Made by a program: the position numbers and the translations under genes. Shown here piece by piece: positions 54,301 through 64,000 of a stretch of 64,000 nt of DNA. Position 1 is the stretch's first letter; each line of letters begins with the position of its first letter. Source of the DNA: Henricia sp. BOLD:AAB3569 (Eukaryota > Echinodermata > Asteroidea > Spinulosida > Echinasteridae); assembly GCA_037783545.1 (NCBI GenBank), contig JBBELK010000298.1, positions 3,782,001 through 3,846,000 on the forward strand, given 5' to 3'. Below the pieces are notes generated by a model. It ran no database searches. It saw only the letters and a program-made list of their open reading frames with translations, and was not told the origin of the DNA.

Positions 54301-55407
54301 CGATAACAGTGAAAGGGTTTATTTGATTTGTGTGTTAATAATGGTCAAGGTCCTCTTTAAAAAAAAATTGAAAATGTCCGCATCTAAGGGATGGGGCTGG
54401 GCATAGGGGGCCGGGTGGGGTAGGCCGGGTAGAGGAGAAACAAAATTATTGATAGGCGCATAACAAAAAATGTTGAAGAAATGACTTGAAACAAGCAGAG
54501 TTAACATGGTTAAAGAGTTGTGTGGCGTGTGGTCATGGTGGTGTGGGCGAAATTGGCCGCTCCAACTTTTTTTGGTCTAAAATTCCCACTTATCAATTTG
54601 CTAATAAAATACCAACGAGGAATTTCACGATTTACCATCTCTACTAGTACTTTCACTTTCAGGAATTTCCTTAGTTTTTTAGTGTGCGATCTGCGACAAA
54701 ATAACTTTTCGCACGTAGCATGACCGCGCCGGTCAAGGACAAGGTCATTCTATCTATATGCGTATGTTTGTTTGTACACATACCGTGTGCCATTTCTTAC
54801 TCAAAAAAATTGACGCGTTCATTTCTAAAAAGGTAAGCCCATCCTCAATTCAAGTTCCAAGATACATTTTATTCGATCTCTTGGTTTAATTACTGCACTG
54901 AAACAAAATAATATAGTAGAGAAAATACAATCACAATGAGTTCTGCAGTCCATGGTTATGTTAAAAGTATGTAAATATTTGTTACAAATAAAGTCACACC
55001 CCTTCCCGAAATTCTCAAATTCCACTACCGGTATGTATATGTAGCGCCCTCAACCGGCCGTGGACGGAAGGAACGTCTGAAGCATTTTAAACGTGCGAAA
55101 GTGGGCACGTGCTTTTTATGTAAAAAATAAGGTTTTTGTAACAGATGTTACGACATGATTGAGTGGATTGCCTTTTATGGCATTGCGGACAATTGTATCT
55201 TGTAAACATCTCTTCAGAAATTATAAAACTGCAAGAAATTTTACTCTAAAAAAACCTTTGAATTTGAACTGGAAAATTAACCAAGTTGTCTATACGATAA
55301 AGCCGTGTAACCCCACATGCAGATCACCCAAGTTAAAGTGTTGTGCGGTAGCGGTTCCAGGGAAACTAAACGAGTTCATTAATCAGTACGGTTTTATCCA
55401 CACAACA

Positions 55408-58400
55408 ATGGCAGCTTGTAGAAGACCAGAGCACAAGGCTCCTCCTGAAATGGTAACTATTTTGTAACATAAATGTCAGCATAGTTACCAGGTCATGTCG
55501 CGTATGTCGGTGAGGTCCCCACCCTATTTATCAGCCATTGTTCACCAATGAGGTCACGATCTGGCGACTATCTATGCCGACATTTAATGTTAATCCGTGT
55601 AACGTGTAACTGATTTGGACACAGACGTTGTTAGCCCCATACTTTAGCCAAGAACCTCCGCAGGCTTTAGACTTGTTCGCGAGTGCCTCTTTGCAGTTGC
55701 TTTAACATTTGTTTTGCTAAAACCAAAATTAAAAATTAGAAAGTTGACATTTTGTATTCAAAATTTGTTCCAGTTTTATAACGAGGAAGAAGCAAGAAAG
55801 TACACCTCCAAGTAAGTTTGCCGATTTGTTTTCTCATTATTAAAGAGGCTTCGCAACGTTTGCAGTTGAACCTTGAAAATGAAGCTTGAGAACCATGGAG
55901 GAAGAAACACACTTTCTGTTAATATGACAATGGAAATATTTAAGTCTATAATCTATGTTCTTTATTGTTTTCATCTCTGAAATTATATAAGATTCCTGTT
56001 GTAACAGATCTTTGGGGTGTAATGTTAATGATCTCTGGGAGGGGTAGTTATCTCATCAAAGGGTTTATCCCTCTGTAGGGCTTGCTAAGCTCACACGATA
56101 GACAATCCCAATCAGTGAGGAACAACTGCACTACCGTGATTCGGGATCACTAGTTGGCTTCATAGCTCAATTGGTAGGGCGTCTCTATGTTAAGCAGAAG
56201 GTCCGTGGTTCGAATCCCGGTGGAGCCAAGTTGCTTTTCACTGTATCCAGATTTCCCAAACTCATGGACATTAGCCACATTTGTAAAACAAATAATGAGT
56301 GTTTTTCATTCAAATAGTTTCGTTGAAATATCTTGCATTGGACTTTTTCCAGGTTTTTCTTGTGACCAAAGGTTGAATTCGTGACCAAAGGTTGTCAAAT
56401 AATCTACCAGTAGTGTTCAAATTTTTTCAGCCTAATTCGTTGAATTTCGATTTCTTCTCATGGACAGCTCAAGAATGATCGAGATTCAGATGACCATGTC
56501 AGAACGTGCCGTCGAACTCCTCAATCTACCAGAAGACGTACCGTCTTACGTTCTGGATGTAGGGTATGTACAGGGCAGGATTCTCCACTAGCTGTTTTGT
56601 GTGGGTGCTCCGCCCTATCGGAGGTACCATTAACGCCTGGTACCTCTTAACAAATATTGCCGTCGTGACAAAAATAACACATTTTCTCTCTAAAGACACT
56701 ACACAAGTACGGTCGAGACATTCCAAAATTGGGTGTAAAGTCGTTAAACATGATTTGATGGCTATTATTGGTGTCATTATCGTTCACTTACCACGCATAT
56801 CTATTGTATTGGAAACCCAATCTGCAGCCGATAATGGTTATTATTATATAAAATGAAGCTTTTGTGGTCACCGTGCATTTCTGATACTGTGCAGCACAGA
56901 GCCCCAATCACTGGGCACACTAAAGCACACGCGTACGTCGTCCATCAAGTGAATGTACTGTGCATGTGCGCGCAACATGCGTGCGAGTACAGTAAAAAAA
57001 AATACAGTACAACAGTAACAAAAGCGTATGCAGTTGAAAACGTTGGAAAAGAACCATCTTGCGGAAATCCTACAAACGGAAATCCGTATTTTCATGAGTT
57101 GTGCGGTATATTCTCATATTACCCTCAAAGCCATTCAATATTATATAAGTGTTCGACGCTTCGCTCGTATTAACCGCCCTTACAGGGCGCTGGGATGGGC
57201 TTCACAATTTTTGTGAAGGAAGTACGTCATGCGAAGGTCAAAGCTACAGACGCACAGAGCATTGTGGGTTGCTCACTGCCAGACGAATAATTAATAAATA
57301 GCATGCTCATGCTTATATACATGTATCTAGTGCAAACAATTAATTTACGAATGAAATGATTGTACTGTGTGCAAAACCTGCCTTGCTTGCTGGAAACAAT
57401 TGTTTTTACGTCCGTTACAAGAAAAAGAGGTGACCTCGTGGTCATGTGTCATATAAATTTTGGCCAATGGAGGCGCAAACAGATGAGCCAATCACGGCAC
57501 CCTGTTTGCCCACGTGAGGGCGCTGTTCAGCATGTCCAGACAAATCATTGATGACAAGTGGAGAACACTGCAGAGTGCCTGTAAAAAATACCCATTTTCA
57601 ACTTCATATTATCGCAAAACTACTGAATATTTAAGAAAAAGACAAATATGTGTGGAAAGGGTAGAATGTCCTCTATCCAATAGTATTAGGTTTATTATGT
57701 CATTGCCATGGATGACAGAACATACAAGACGTTTATGAAAGGTATTGAAATCAGCACTGTGGGATGATAAGGCAGGCAGTAGGAGACATGAGACAGAGAT
57801 GCAAGCTATGCATTAACAGGAATGGTGGCCATATTGAGGGCACAGCACCTTAAATTAGTCAGGTAATGTGCCACAAAAGAGAAGGGATCAGAAAGATTGT
57901 TTCTTCATTCATTGTCCCTGTCACCACTTTTCCAACGTGTACAAATTTCTCACAGTGCTAATTTCAATACCTTTCATAACTGTCTTGTTTCTATAGTCAT
58001 CCATGGTAATGACATAATAAACCTAATTCCAACTTTTCCACATGTATTTGTGAATATTCTGGTGCTTTTTAATAAAAATGTTGTTTTGTCTGCAAAACCT
58101 AGTTACAACGTTGAACGCAGAACCTAGCCTATATTTGTTTTCTTAAAAAAATAAATAATAATAATAATAATAAACAAATTTAAAAAGTAAAAACTTAATG
58201 CCTAATTATTCTCTTTCATCCTTTGCAGTTGTGGCTCTGGCCTGAGTGGCGAAACTCTGACAGAAGAAGGCCATTATTGGGTGGGGCTCGACATTAGCAC
58301 GCACATGCTAGGTAGGGACTAAGGGGAAAATTAATCCCCTGAAATTGCTTGGTTTTTAATGTGAAAATGAGAGACAACGGTGAGAAATGGTGGATTGCTA

Positions 58401-61400
58401 ATTTTTTTTAACCAGTTCACGCCGAGATTACTTTTGGCAATAATTTTTTTAAAAGGCAAATATTATTGGCCAAAAAGTTAAGTCCAGCTCAAGTGCCATA
58501 AATACTGAAAGTCATTTCTACATTCATTATTTTCTTCAGATATTGCCTTAGAGCGAGAAGTCGAAGGGGACTTGTTTGTGAGTGATATCGGCCAGGGTGT
58601 GTTCTTCAGACCGGGAACATTTGATGGCGTCATAAGGTACGGCAATGTTGAAAGCAGATTTGCAGTAATAGGCCTATAAGGAGCTTATTCAGATTTTTCA
58701 AGAAAAATGGATTTCATTCTAATCCAACAATCATATAAAATACCTCCCCAAAATACTATCCATGGAAAGAAAACGGGAATTTTGCAATCTCCAATTTGGA
58801 AGAGGTTGGTGTAAGCACTACCGGTACACTACATAATGACCTATAGTGAGTGGGTTGGCATGGATTTCCCCCCCTCCCCCACCCCCTATGGAGGTAAGAC
58901 CTCTCTTCACGATAGGCCATCAGTGTAGCCAATTGGTTGGAATGGATTTGCCCCACTGCATTGTTGGAAAAAGAGAGGCAAACACGAGATTGTTGTGGTG
59001 CTCCAGCGGGATGCCCAGAGGCCAATTTCATAGAGCTTGTTTAGCAGAAAAATCTGCTTAATCCAAAATTTGTTTGCTTTATAAAATGGGTTTTCAGTCA
59101 AAATCTTATATGATGTGTTTTTCAATTTACTGGTGTACTGCTATTCTTGCTAAAAACACAAGTTGACATATAATTTTGACTATAAATCTATTTTTACGAA
59201 GCAAACATATTATTGATTAAGCAATTTTTTGGGCTAAACAGCTTTATGAAATTGGCCTCAGATAGCTCAGTTGGTAGAGCAATTGGCCATGTAAGGCAAG
59301 GACCTGGGTTCGAATCTCAGTCGGGGCACTGCAATTTTCATGTGTTTTTTAAATTCATCTCCTATTAAAAGTACCGTATGTTACATCTCTGGGCCTTCTC
59401 GGAGTATAATTTGTGTTTTTTTAACCATACAGTATCTCAGCTCTGCAGTGGTTATGCAATGCAGACAAAAAGTCTCATCACCCACCCAAGAGGCTGTACA
59501 AGTTTTTCTGTATGCTGTACAGTGCCCTGGTAAGTTTTCAGTAGTTTGTTTAGCCTTGACCAAGGCGTTGGGCTCGTCTTCTAGCTGAAGATAAAACTGA
59601 ACAAAGCGCTTACGAGCTACGGAATCTGTTGCACGTATTGGCTCACAACGCGCCGCGCTACGACTATGCACACATGCACGTGCATGTATCGGTACGGTCC
59701 TATACCCATCGAGCTAGGCCAGACCGTACGCAGCTAGTACGCAGTATGTATTGCCGTACGGGTTTACTACGGAAGTCGTTATCTCAAAGTGGCTCGTTTT
59801 GATGCCGTGTGCATGCAGTTTGCATGCGCTAGACTAAATATTCCCTTGTACAGCAAAAAAACCTGCAGACGGCCTTGGACAAGGCTATAGTTTGTTACAC
59901 TTTTTAACTTTCTGAAATATTCGTTCTCCAGAAGGAAAAAGAGAACATTCCTATGGATTTTTCAGTCTGTTGGGTGTTGAGGTTTTGATACCATGTCATT
60001 TGTCATATTTTTCTCATTACCATTCCTGAAATTTCAAACTCTCAATTTGTATATTTGAAGGATTTTGTTTTTTTCGTCAAAAACCACCAATGTTTTGTAA
60101 ACTAATTTATCCCGTTACATAAAGCACTGCAACAACCTTTTTAGCTCCCACATCCAAATTGGAAATTGCAAATTTTCTGTTTTCGTCCCGTGGATAGTAT
60201 TTTGGAGACGTGTTTTACATAATTGTTAGGTTAGAACAAAATCCATTTTCTGTGAAAATCTGACTTGGCAAATTACTTAAGCCCGCCGCACACCTTTGCG
60301 ATTTACCGGATAATCGGATCATCGGACCACATACCGGAAAGGTGTGCGCTGAAACAATTCGGGCCGGTCTGACCGTACGCTATAGACCGGAGCAAATCAA
60401 ACTTGTTTGATTTTTCCGTATCCAATGATCCGGTGTATCGCAAATTGCGGCGGGCTTAAGGGAATAGACTTCTGATATGTGACGTCAGTTGCCAGCGTAA
60501 CCGGGACTAAACATTCACTGGTAATCTGAAACGTCCACTTCTAAAGCGTAGAAAAACAGTTCACTGGTTTTAGTCCAGACCCAGTAAACTTGACAACACA
60601 CAAAGGGTGATGTTTTCGCTTTAGTACCCTATAAACAGGTGCTTGGCCAGTCTTAAATTGTACATTTAAGACCGGATAGGGACCTGGGGCCAATTTCATG
60701 GAGCTGTTTAGCAGCCGATTTTGTGCTAACAGAGGCTCCGGCTATTTCATGAAGACTGTAACTTTAAGCACTGGCAAACGTTTGCTAGCTTCAGAGGCAA
60801 ATTTGCTAAACACTTGTGACGCAACAATGCCCGTTTCCAAGCACGCGAATGCTTAAGCACGCCGCGGCCGTGAAATAGCCTTAAAGTTAGCACAACTTTT
60901 ATGCTACAGTAAGCACACGTTTTTAGCTAGCGCTTAAGCAGCGCCATGAAATTGGCCCCTGGACACTGGATCAGTAAAACTCTTAAATTTTTGACAATAA
61001 ACTTTGCCACTTCGCCCTTATTTGAAATTGATGCGCATTAGGCTAATATTGATCGATCAATTTCAGAATGTTTTCACCATAGTCCAAGTCTACTATAGAC
61101 AGTAACAACTTTGACATTTCTCTGCAGACGATACAGATAATTTTCCATTCTTTTTCCACAGAGAAGAGGCGGTCGTGCTGTTTTCCAATTCTACCCCGAG
61201 AACTCCCAGCAGTTGGAGTTGATTACGTCACAGGCAATGAGGGCGGGCTTCACAGGGGGTGTCGTGGTGGACTATCCCAACAGCACCAGGGCTAAAAAGT
61301 AAGGCCGCGTCCCAATTATTTGCCTATGTCTTAAAATGACACAATTTTGTGAGCATTTACTTGCCTTTGTACATGCTTTTACTTGAAAGCATTTGCGAAA

Positions 61401-62817
61401 CACTAAAAGTATTTACTTTTTAATGTTCTAGCATTTGCTAGACCAGTAGCATTATGTATTAATCAACAGAAGTAAGTGCTAGTAATTTCGAGTATTTACC
61501 AGTTAATTTTCAAGACTGCATCTGGGCAGACTTGAATAGGGATAACGAAATACTAGTGTACGCCATGTATACTAGTGTACGCCATGTATACTAGTGTACG
61601 CCATGTATAGTAGTGTACGCCATGTATACTATTTTGGGAAGGTAACCTTATGATTGTTAGGTTCGAGTGAAATATATTTTCTGCAAAGATTGTATTATTT
61701 TTCGCAGGATGTTTCTCTGCCTATTTGCTGGACTTGCCAATCCTCATCTTCCCATGGTAAGTACTTGATATGGTGCAATATTGGCTCATATGGCCGGTAC
61801 TCATCCCCGGTTTTGCCACTCTGAAATGATTCAACAATGCCCCAGCTGTTTTTCGCCGAGTCGTGCATAAGTACGCAACTGCGCTTGTCTCCCAGTTGTT
61901 CGGACAACGCAGTGGTCTAGAGCAGTTGGTGCCACCATCTGATGCACCAACGCGCTTTCGGGCTGGCACCAGGGGTTCATTTCACAAAAATAGGACTTAG
62001 TGGGAAAGGTCTTAGCAATATGATTTGACTGTGCTTAAGTCCTACAATAGGACTTAAGAACCCCTAAGATGGATCTTAGGACGTTTGTGAAACCAACCCC
62101 TGGGAACACCAGGGATCCCTGGTGCCGCGTTCGAATGTAGCATCATGGAGGGTTATGACCTAGTGCGCCGAACTCGAGTTCCTGTGCCAGTACTAGAATG
62201 CAGGTTCGATTCCGGGCCGTGATGGGTTGTGCTCTTGAGCAAGGCACTTAATCACACTTGTTCCGTCCTTCAGAAGGCACGTAAAGCCGTTGTTTCAGTG
62301 TGTTAGGTTTCAGTAACGCACTTTAAAGATCCCAGAGCATTCTTTCGTGAAGAGCAAGGGGAGGGATTCCCCGGTGTCTCTGGCCATTTCTAATTCAACT
62401 TAGAGGTTGATAGTTATTTGAATATCTATGTTAATTGATCCCATTCCTGTAATTGGCAGTCCTTCCGCTGTTGGATGTGGTAAATAAATAAATAAATAAA
62501 TAAATGTAGACGTATCGAATAGCTGCCATCTTGTAGGGAAACTTTTGTTGTTTAAATTGGTCAATAATGCACATGTCCTCACGGAACAGAGAAACTGCCC
62601 TACAAGATGGCAGCTATTCGATGCGGTCTATACAAGAATCCACCATTATTGTTATTTTTTAGGGGCTTGGTACAGAGTCAGGAGGAAGAGGTGTCCCCAC
62701 CCAAGTCAAATACAGCGACAGCAGACAGAGGTTTAAACAGCTGAAAGGCAAGCCTCTCAAGAAGAGTCGAGAATGGATTAAGGAAAAAAAGGAAAGGCGA
62801 AGACGACAAGGAAAAGG
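55408..62817 (+). CDS. BUD23: BUD23 18S rRNA (guanine-N7)-methyltransferase, 3'-partial, 9 exons seen
   Basis: SAM-dependent methyltransferase that, with TRMT112, makes m7G in 18S rRNA (G1639 in human, G1575 in yeast) during 40S maturation in the nucleus. Exons: 55408-55452, 55774-55811, 56468-56563, 58229-58311, 58540-58636, 59433-59529, 61162-61298, 61708-61756, 62663-62817, giving 265 residues plus 2 nt. The start [18 protein letters not shown] aligns with human MASRGRRPEHGGPPELFYD. SAM motif I LDVGCGSGLSG is at about 57-67, [10 protein letters not shown] is in exon 4, [15 protein letters not shown] spans exons 5-6, and LYKFF is in exon 6. [17 protein letters not shown] and VVVDYPNS are in exon 7. 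The basic tail [16 protein letters not shown] is in exon 9. Human BUD23 has 281 aa, ending in a basic GRKRKPRF segment. No such exon is visible up to 64000, so the last exon (about 50 nt) should lie to the right. If the last donor is not used, TAA at 62819-62821 ends the protein at 267 aa. Confidence 0.95.
56155..56232 (+). mobile_element. tRNA-like sequence (SINE head), BUD23 intron 2
   Basis: GGCTTCATAGCTCAATTGGT to TCCCGGTGGAGCCA has a pairing 7-bp acceptor stem, a D arm and a TTCGAATCC B box. The T stem has two mismatches and the anticodon stem one. It is read as a tRNA-derived element or pseudo-tRNA, although a divergent functional tRNA cannot be excluded by eye. Confidence 0.5.
57680..58040. 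mobile_element. Inverted-repeat element in BUD23 intron 3
   Basis: Left AGGTTTATTATGTCATTGCC...ATGGATGAC...ATGAAAGGTATTGAAATCAG and right CTAATTTCAATACCTTTCAT...CATCCATGGTAATGACATAA, arms about 85 bp, spacer about 190 bp. (AAT)n follows at 58150-58172. Confidence 0.78.
58676..58805 (-). mobile_element. Truncated AAAGGAGCGTG-family MITE
   Basis: AAGGAGCTTATTCAGATTTT, AAAATGGATTTCATTCTAAT and CCCCAAAATACTATCCATGG are present, then it breaks off after CTCCAATTTGGA. Lies in BUD23 intron 5. Confidence 0.75.
59020..59255. mobile_element. GGGCCAATTTCATGG-family MITE in BUD23 intron 5
   Basis: GAGGCCAATTTCATAGAGCT and AGCTTTATGAAATTGGCCTC are the ends. Paired internal segments are TTGTTTGCTTTATAAAATGG and ACGAAGCAAACA. 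Confidence 0.78.
59256..59332 (+). mobile_element. tRNA-like sequence (SINE head), BUD23 intron 5
   Basis: GCCTCAGATAGCTCAGTTGG to TCTCAGTCGGGGCAC: perfect D stem (GCTC/GAGC), B box GGGTTCGAATCTC, acceptor stem with one mismatch. The anticodon loop lacks U33, so a working tRNA is unlikely. Confidence 0.5.
59905..60275 (+). mobile_element. AAAGGAGCGTG-family MITE in BUD23 intron 6
   Basis: TGGGTGTTGAGGTTTTGATA, TCGTCAAAAACCACCAATGT, GGATAGTATTTTGGAGACGT, AATCCATTTTCTGTGAAAAT in family order. The terminal repeats have decayed. Confidence 0.8.
60279..60460. mobile_element. MITE with TTAAGCCCGCCGC ends
   Basis: CTTAAGCCCGCCGCACACC on the left and GCGGCGGGCTTAAGG on the right, with inner inverted ATTTACCGGATAATCGGATC / AATGATCCGGTGTATCGCAA. 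Immediately follows the previous element. Confidence 0.8.
60684..60962. mobile_element. GGGCCAATTTCATGG-family MITE, intact copy in BUD23 intron 6
   Basis: GGGGCCAATTTCATGGAGCT and GCCATGAAATTGGCCCCTGG ends. The body is nearly the same as 18690-18950, including GCACGCCGCGGCCGTGAAAT. Confidence 0.85.
61551..61630 (+). repeat. 19-bp tandem repeat x4 in BUD23 intron 7
   Basis: Four near-identical copies of TACTAGTGTACGCCATGTA. Confidence 0.95.
61968..62102. mobile_element. AGGGGTT...TTTCACAAA MITE in BUD23 intron 8
   Basis: Ends CAGGGGTTCATTTCACAAA and TTTGTGAAACCAACCCCTG. Inner segments TAGGACTTAGTGGG and CCCCTAAGATGGATCTTAGG plus a central CTTAAGTCCTA / TAGGACTTAAG. Confidence 0.8.
62145..62490 (-). 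mobile_element. tRNA-derived SINE, 'CACCGGGGA' family, inverted copy, BUD23 intron 8
   Basis: Begins with tRNA-like GTTATGACCTAGTGCGCC and GGTTCGATTCC, then CTTGAGCAAGGCACTTAATC, GATCCCAGAGCATTCTTTCG, CCCCGGTGTCTCTGGCC. Ends in (AAAT)n at 62483-62503, the expected 3' tail. Confidence 0.85.
62511..62626. mobile_element. Short MITE just upstream of BUD23 exon 9
   Basis: TCGAATAGCTGCCATCTTGT / ACAAGATGGCAGCTATTCGA inverted ends about 25-30 bp long. Ends about 40 bp before the exon 9 acceptor. Confidence 0.82.
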
Positions 62818-62821
62818 GTAA

Positions 62822-64000
62822 AATATCACATCAATCGTTGTTGTACAGTGAAACTTATATATGGGGGCCAAAGTGTGACATTTTGAGCATTGGTAAAAAT
62901 GGCCTTTTCAAGTTACCAAAATATTTTGAAGAAATTTTCGTGCAATTCCTGAATAGTGTAGGATATTTGAAACAATTTCCAAACATTTAGACATGTCTTG
63001 GTGTCATAGTTTTGATAATATTCGAGAAAATTGTTTAACGACGTAAGTGGGGACACCAAGGCATTTTTAAATTCTTACGATTACATTTCAAGTCTTTTTG
63101 ACCAGGTTCTTTCTGGAAAAGGTAGCTTTTGGTTTTACCCACCTGTAGAACCTGTACCTTATAAATTCAAATTATATTATGAGCGAAATTTCAATAATTC
63201 TTCAATATAAATTTCAAAATGTCACACTTGCATTTAGAAGATCGCACCAGTTTATTGAATCGTTCTCGTCATGTTTTGGGTAATATTAACAGGCAAAGGT
63301 GTTGTTCGATTTATGAGGCCATATATTGTTCATATATTGCTGAGGGTAACCGTTCTCTGAAGCCCGGTATGTATAAAAATCAACTCCGGAAGTGTCACGA
63401 CGTAAAGGGGGACACTGGGTCCCGTATTTATGGAATGACCCATATATAGTGACCACCCAAGGGACCGACAAAATGTGGCCAGAATAAAGAGGTGGCCCTT
63501 ATATAGAGGTTCAGTGGGCACATGCATTGATATCAAAACATCCTAAAACATACCACAATGCATGTCTATAATTGAAAAATAGCTAAAAGTGAAGTGTACG
63601 AAAGGTTTCCTTATTAAAAAGTTGAAATTTGTTTAGTTGTTTTAGTAAATTTTGTTAAGCTCATCAAAATTGTCCATAGTACATAGGCAGACATCTTAAC
63701 CACTCGACCACCGGGCACTGCCGATGGACCTACAGTGGACGACTGTAATTTGCATTATGTAAGGAATTAGTGCGTCGGTCCAAATTTTTAAACGATTGTT
63801 GCCTGTTGTGAGGGGTTCCATGGGCTTTGTCAGTGTTGTAGTCGAGTCTCGAGTCATTAGCCTCGAGTCCGAGTCAATTGGTCACCAAAATGAAACTGAA
63901 TCTGCTATAGTTTCATACACTCAATGTGTGAAATGATGACGTGCTCGTGCGATCCTTAACGTCTTGGTTGGGGTAGAGTACATATTCACGCGTTGTAATG
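62822..64000. other. Start of the last BUD23 intron (or downstream region)
   Basis: No exon encoding the expected basic C-terminus of BUD23 was found. Contents are AT-rich sequence, a minus-oriented tRNA-SINE fragment near 63690-63720 (CATCTTAACCACTCGACCAC) and a CGAGTC-rich tract at 63840-63885. Nothing else is recognisable. Confidence 0.5.

Larger units (their letters stand above)
53530..55407. promoter_or_regulatory. Head-to-head DNAJC30 / BUD23 promoter region
   Basis: 1.9 kb separates the two start codons on opposite strands. It holds the MITE at 53651-53827, an inverted-repeat element at about 54140-54300 (CACGGGGCAGTTCGAACACG / CGTGTTCGAAGTGCCCTGTG) and an open frame upstream of BUD23 (from 55159). 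The same head-to-head arrangement is known in human. No TATA box was recognised. Confidence 0.45.

Noticed and set aside
55159..55407. Upstream in-frame extension of BUD23 (about 83 extra residues)
   Set aside because: The conserved family N-terminus begins at the Met at 55408; the extension has no homology and is probably 5' UTR.
56155..56232. Functional tRNA-Asn-like gene
   Set aside because: T-stem and anticodon-stem mismatches and an intronic setting; does not resemble the usual tRNA-Asn body.
1..64000. Autonomous transposon, retroviral or viral genes, CRISPR or prokaryotic operons
   Set aside because: No ORF with reverse transcriptase, integrase, DDE transposase or capsid motifs, and no spacer arrays; direct repeats found are minisatellites or dispersed MITEs.

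Overview
This window is eukaryotic nuclear DNA. It contains multi-exon genes with GT-AG introns, a tRNA-derived SINE population, dozens of short inverted-repeat (MITE-like) elements, minisatellites, and very common TACATGTA/ACATGTAC words. The protein sequences look deuterostome. The gene order and repeat style suggest a marine invertebrate deuterostome, most likely an echinoderm, but the species assignment is an inference. No transposase, reverse transcriptase, viral gene, CRISPR array or bacterial-style operon was seen. Four genes were reconstructed exon by exon with consistent splice phases. (1) AACS, acetoacetyl-CoA synthetase, minus strand, 38659 to 19797, 17 exons, 667 aa, complete. (2) A VPS37 B/C/D-type ESCRT-I subunit, plus strand, 41703 to 47497, 6 coding exons, 339 aa, complete. 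(3) A DNAJC30-type mitochondrial J-protein, minus strand, 53529 to 52930, intronless coding region. (4) BUD23 (WBSCR22), the 18S rRNA N7-guanine methyltransferase, plus strand, 55408 to at least 62817, 9 exons seen, with the last exon beyond the window. Two isolated pieces are credible but unassigned: a signal-peptide first exon on the minus strand (12939 to 12879) and a possible terminal exon on the plus strand (17135 to 17263). Layout: 1-18.97 kb holds no confident gene and is mostly repeats plus these candidate exons. 18.97-38.66 kb is AACS with its 3' UTR, its introns loaded with foldback elements and a 28-bp minisatellite. 38.66-41.70 kb is a divergent AACS/VPS37 intergenic region carrying a 933-bp element with TTA target duplications. 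41.70-47.50 kb is VPS37. 47.5-52.9 kb is the convergent VPS37/DNAJC30 intergenic region, again repeat-packed. 53.5-55.4 kb is the head-to-head DNAJC30/BUD23 promoter region. 55.4-64 kb is BUD23. The four genes do not form one pathway: ketone-body activation in the cytosol (AACS), endosomal sorting (VPS37), mitochondrial ATP-synthase-associated function (DNAJC30) and small-subunit ribosome maturation (BUD23). What links them is position. VPS37(+) DNAJC30(-) BUD23(+) is the same order and orientation as VPS37D-DNAJC30-BUD23 in the human Williams-Beuren region at 7q11.23. The neighbouring AACS sits in human 12q24.31 near VPS37B, the ohnologue-bearing block. The window therefore looks like an unduplicated ancestral arrangement.
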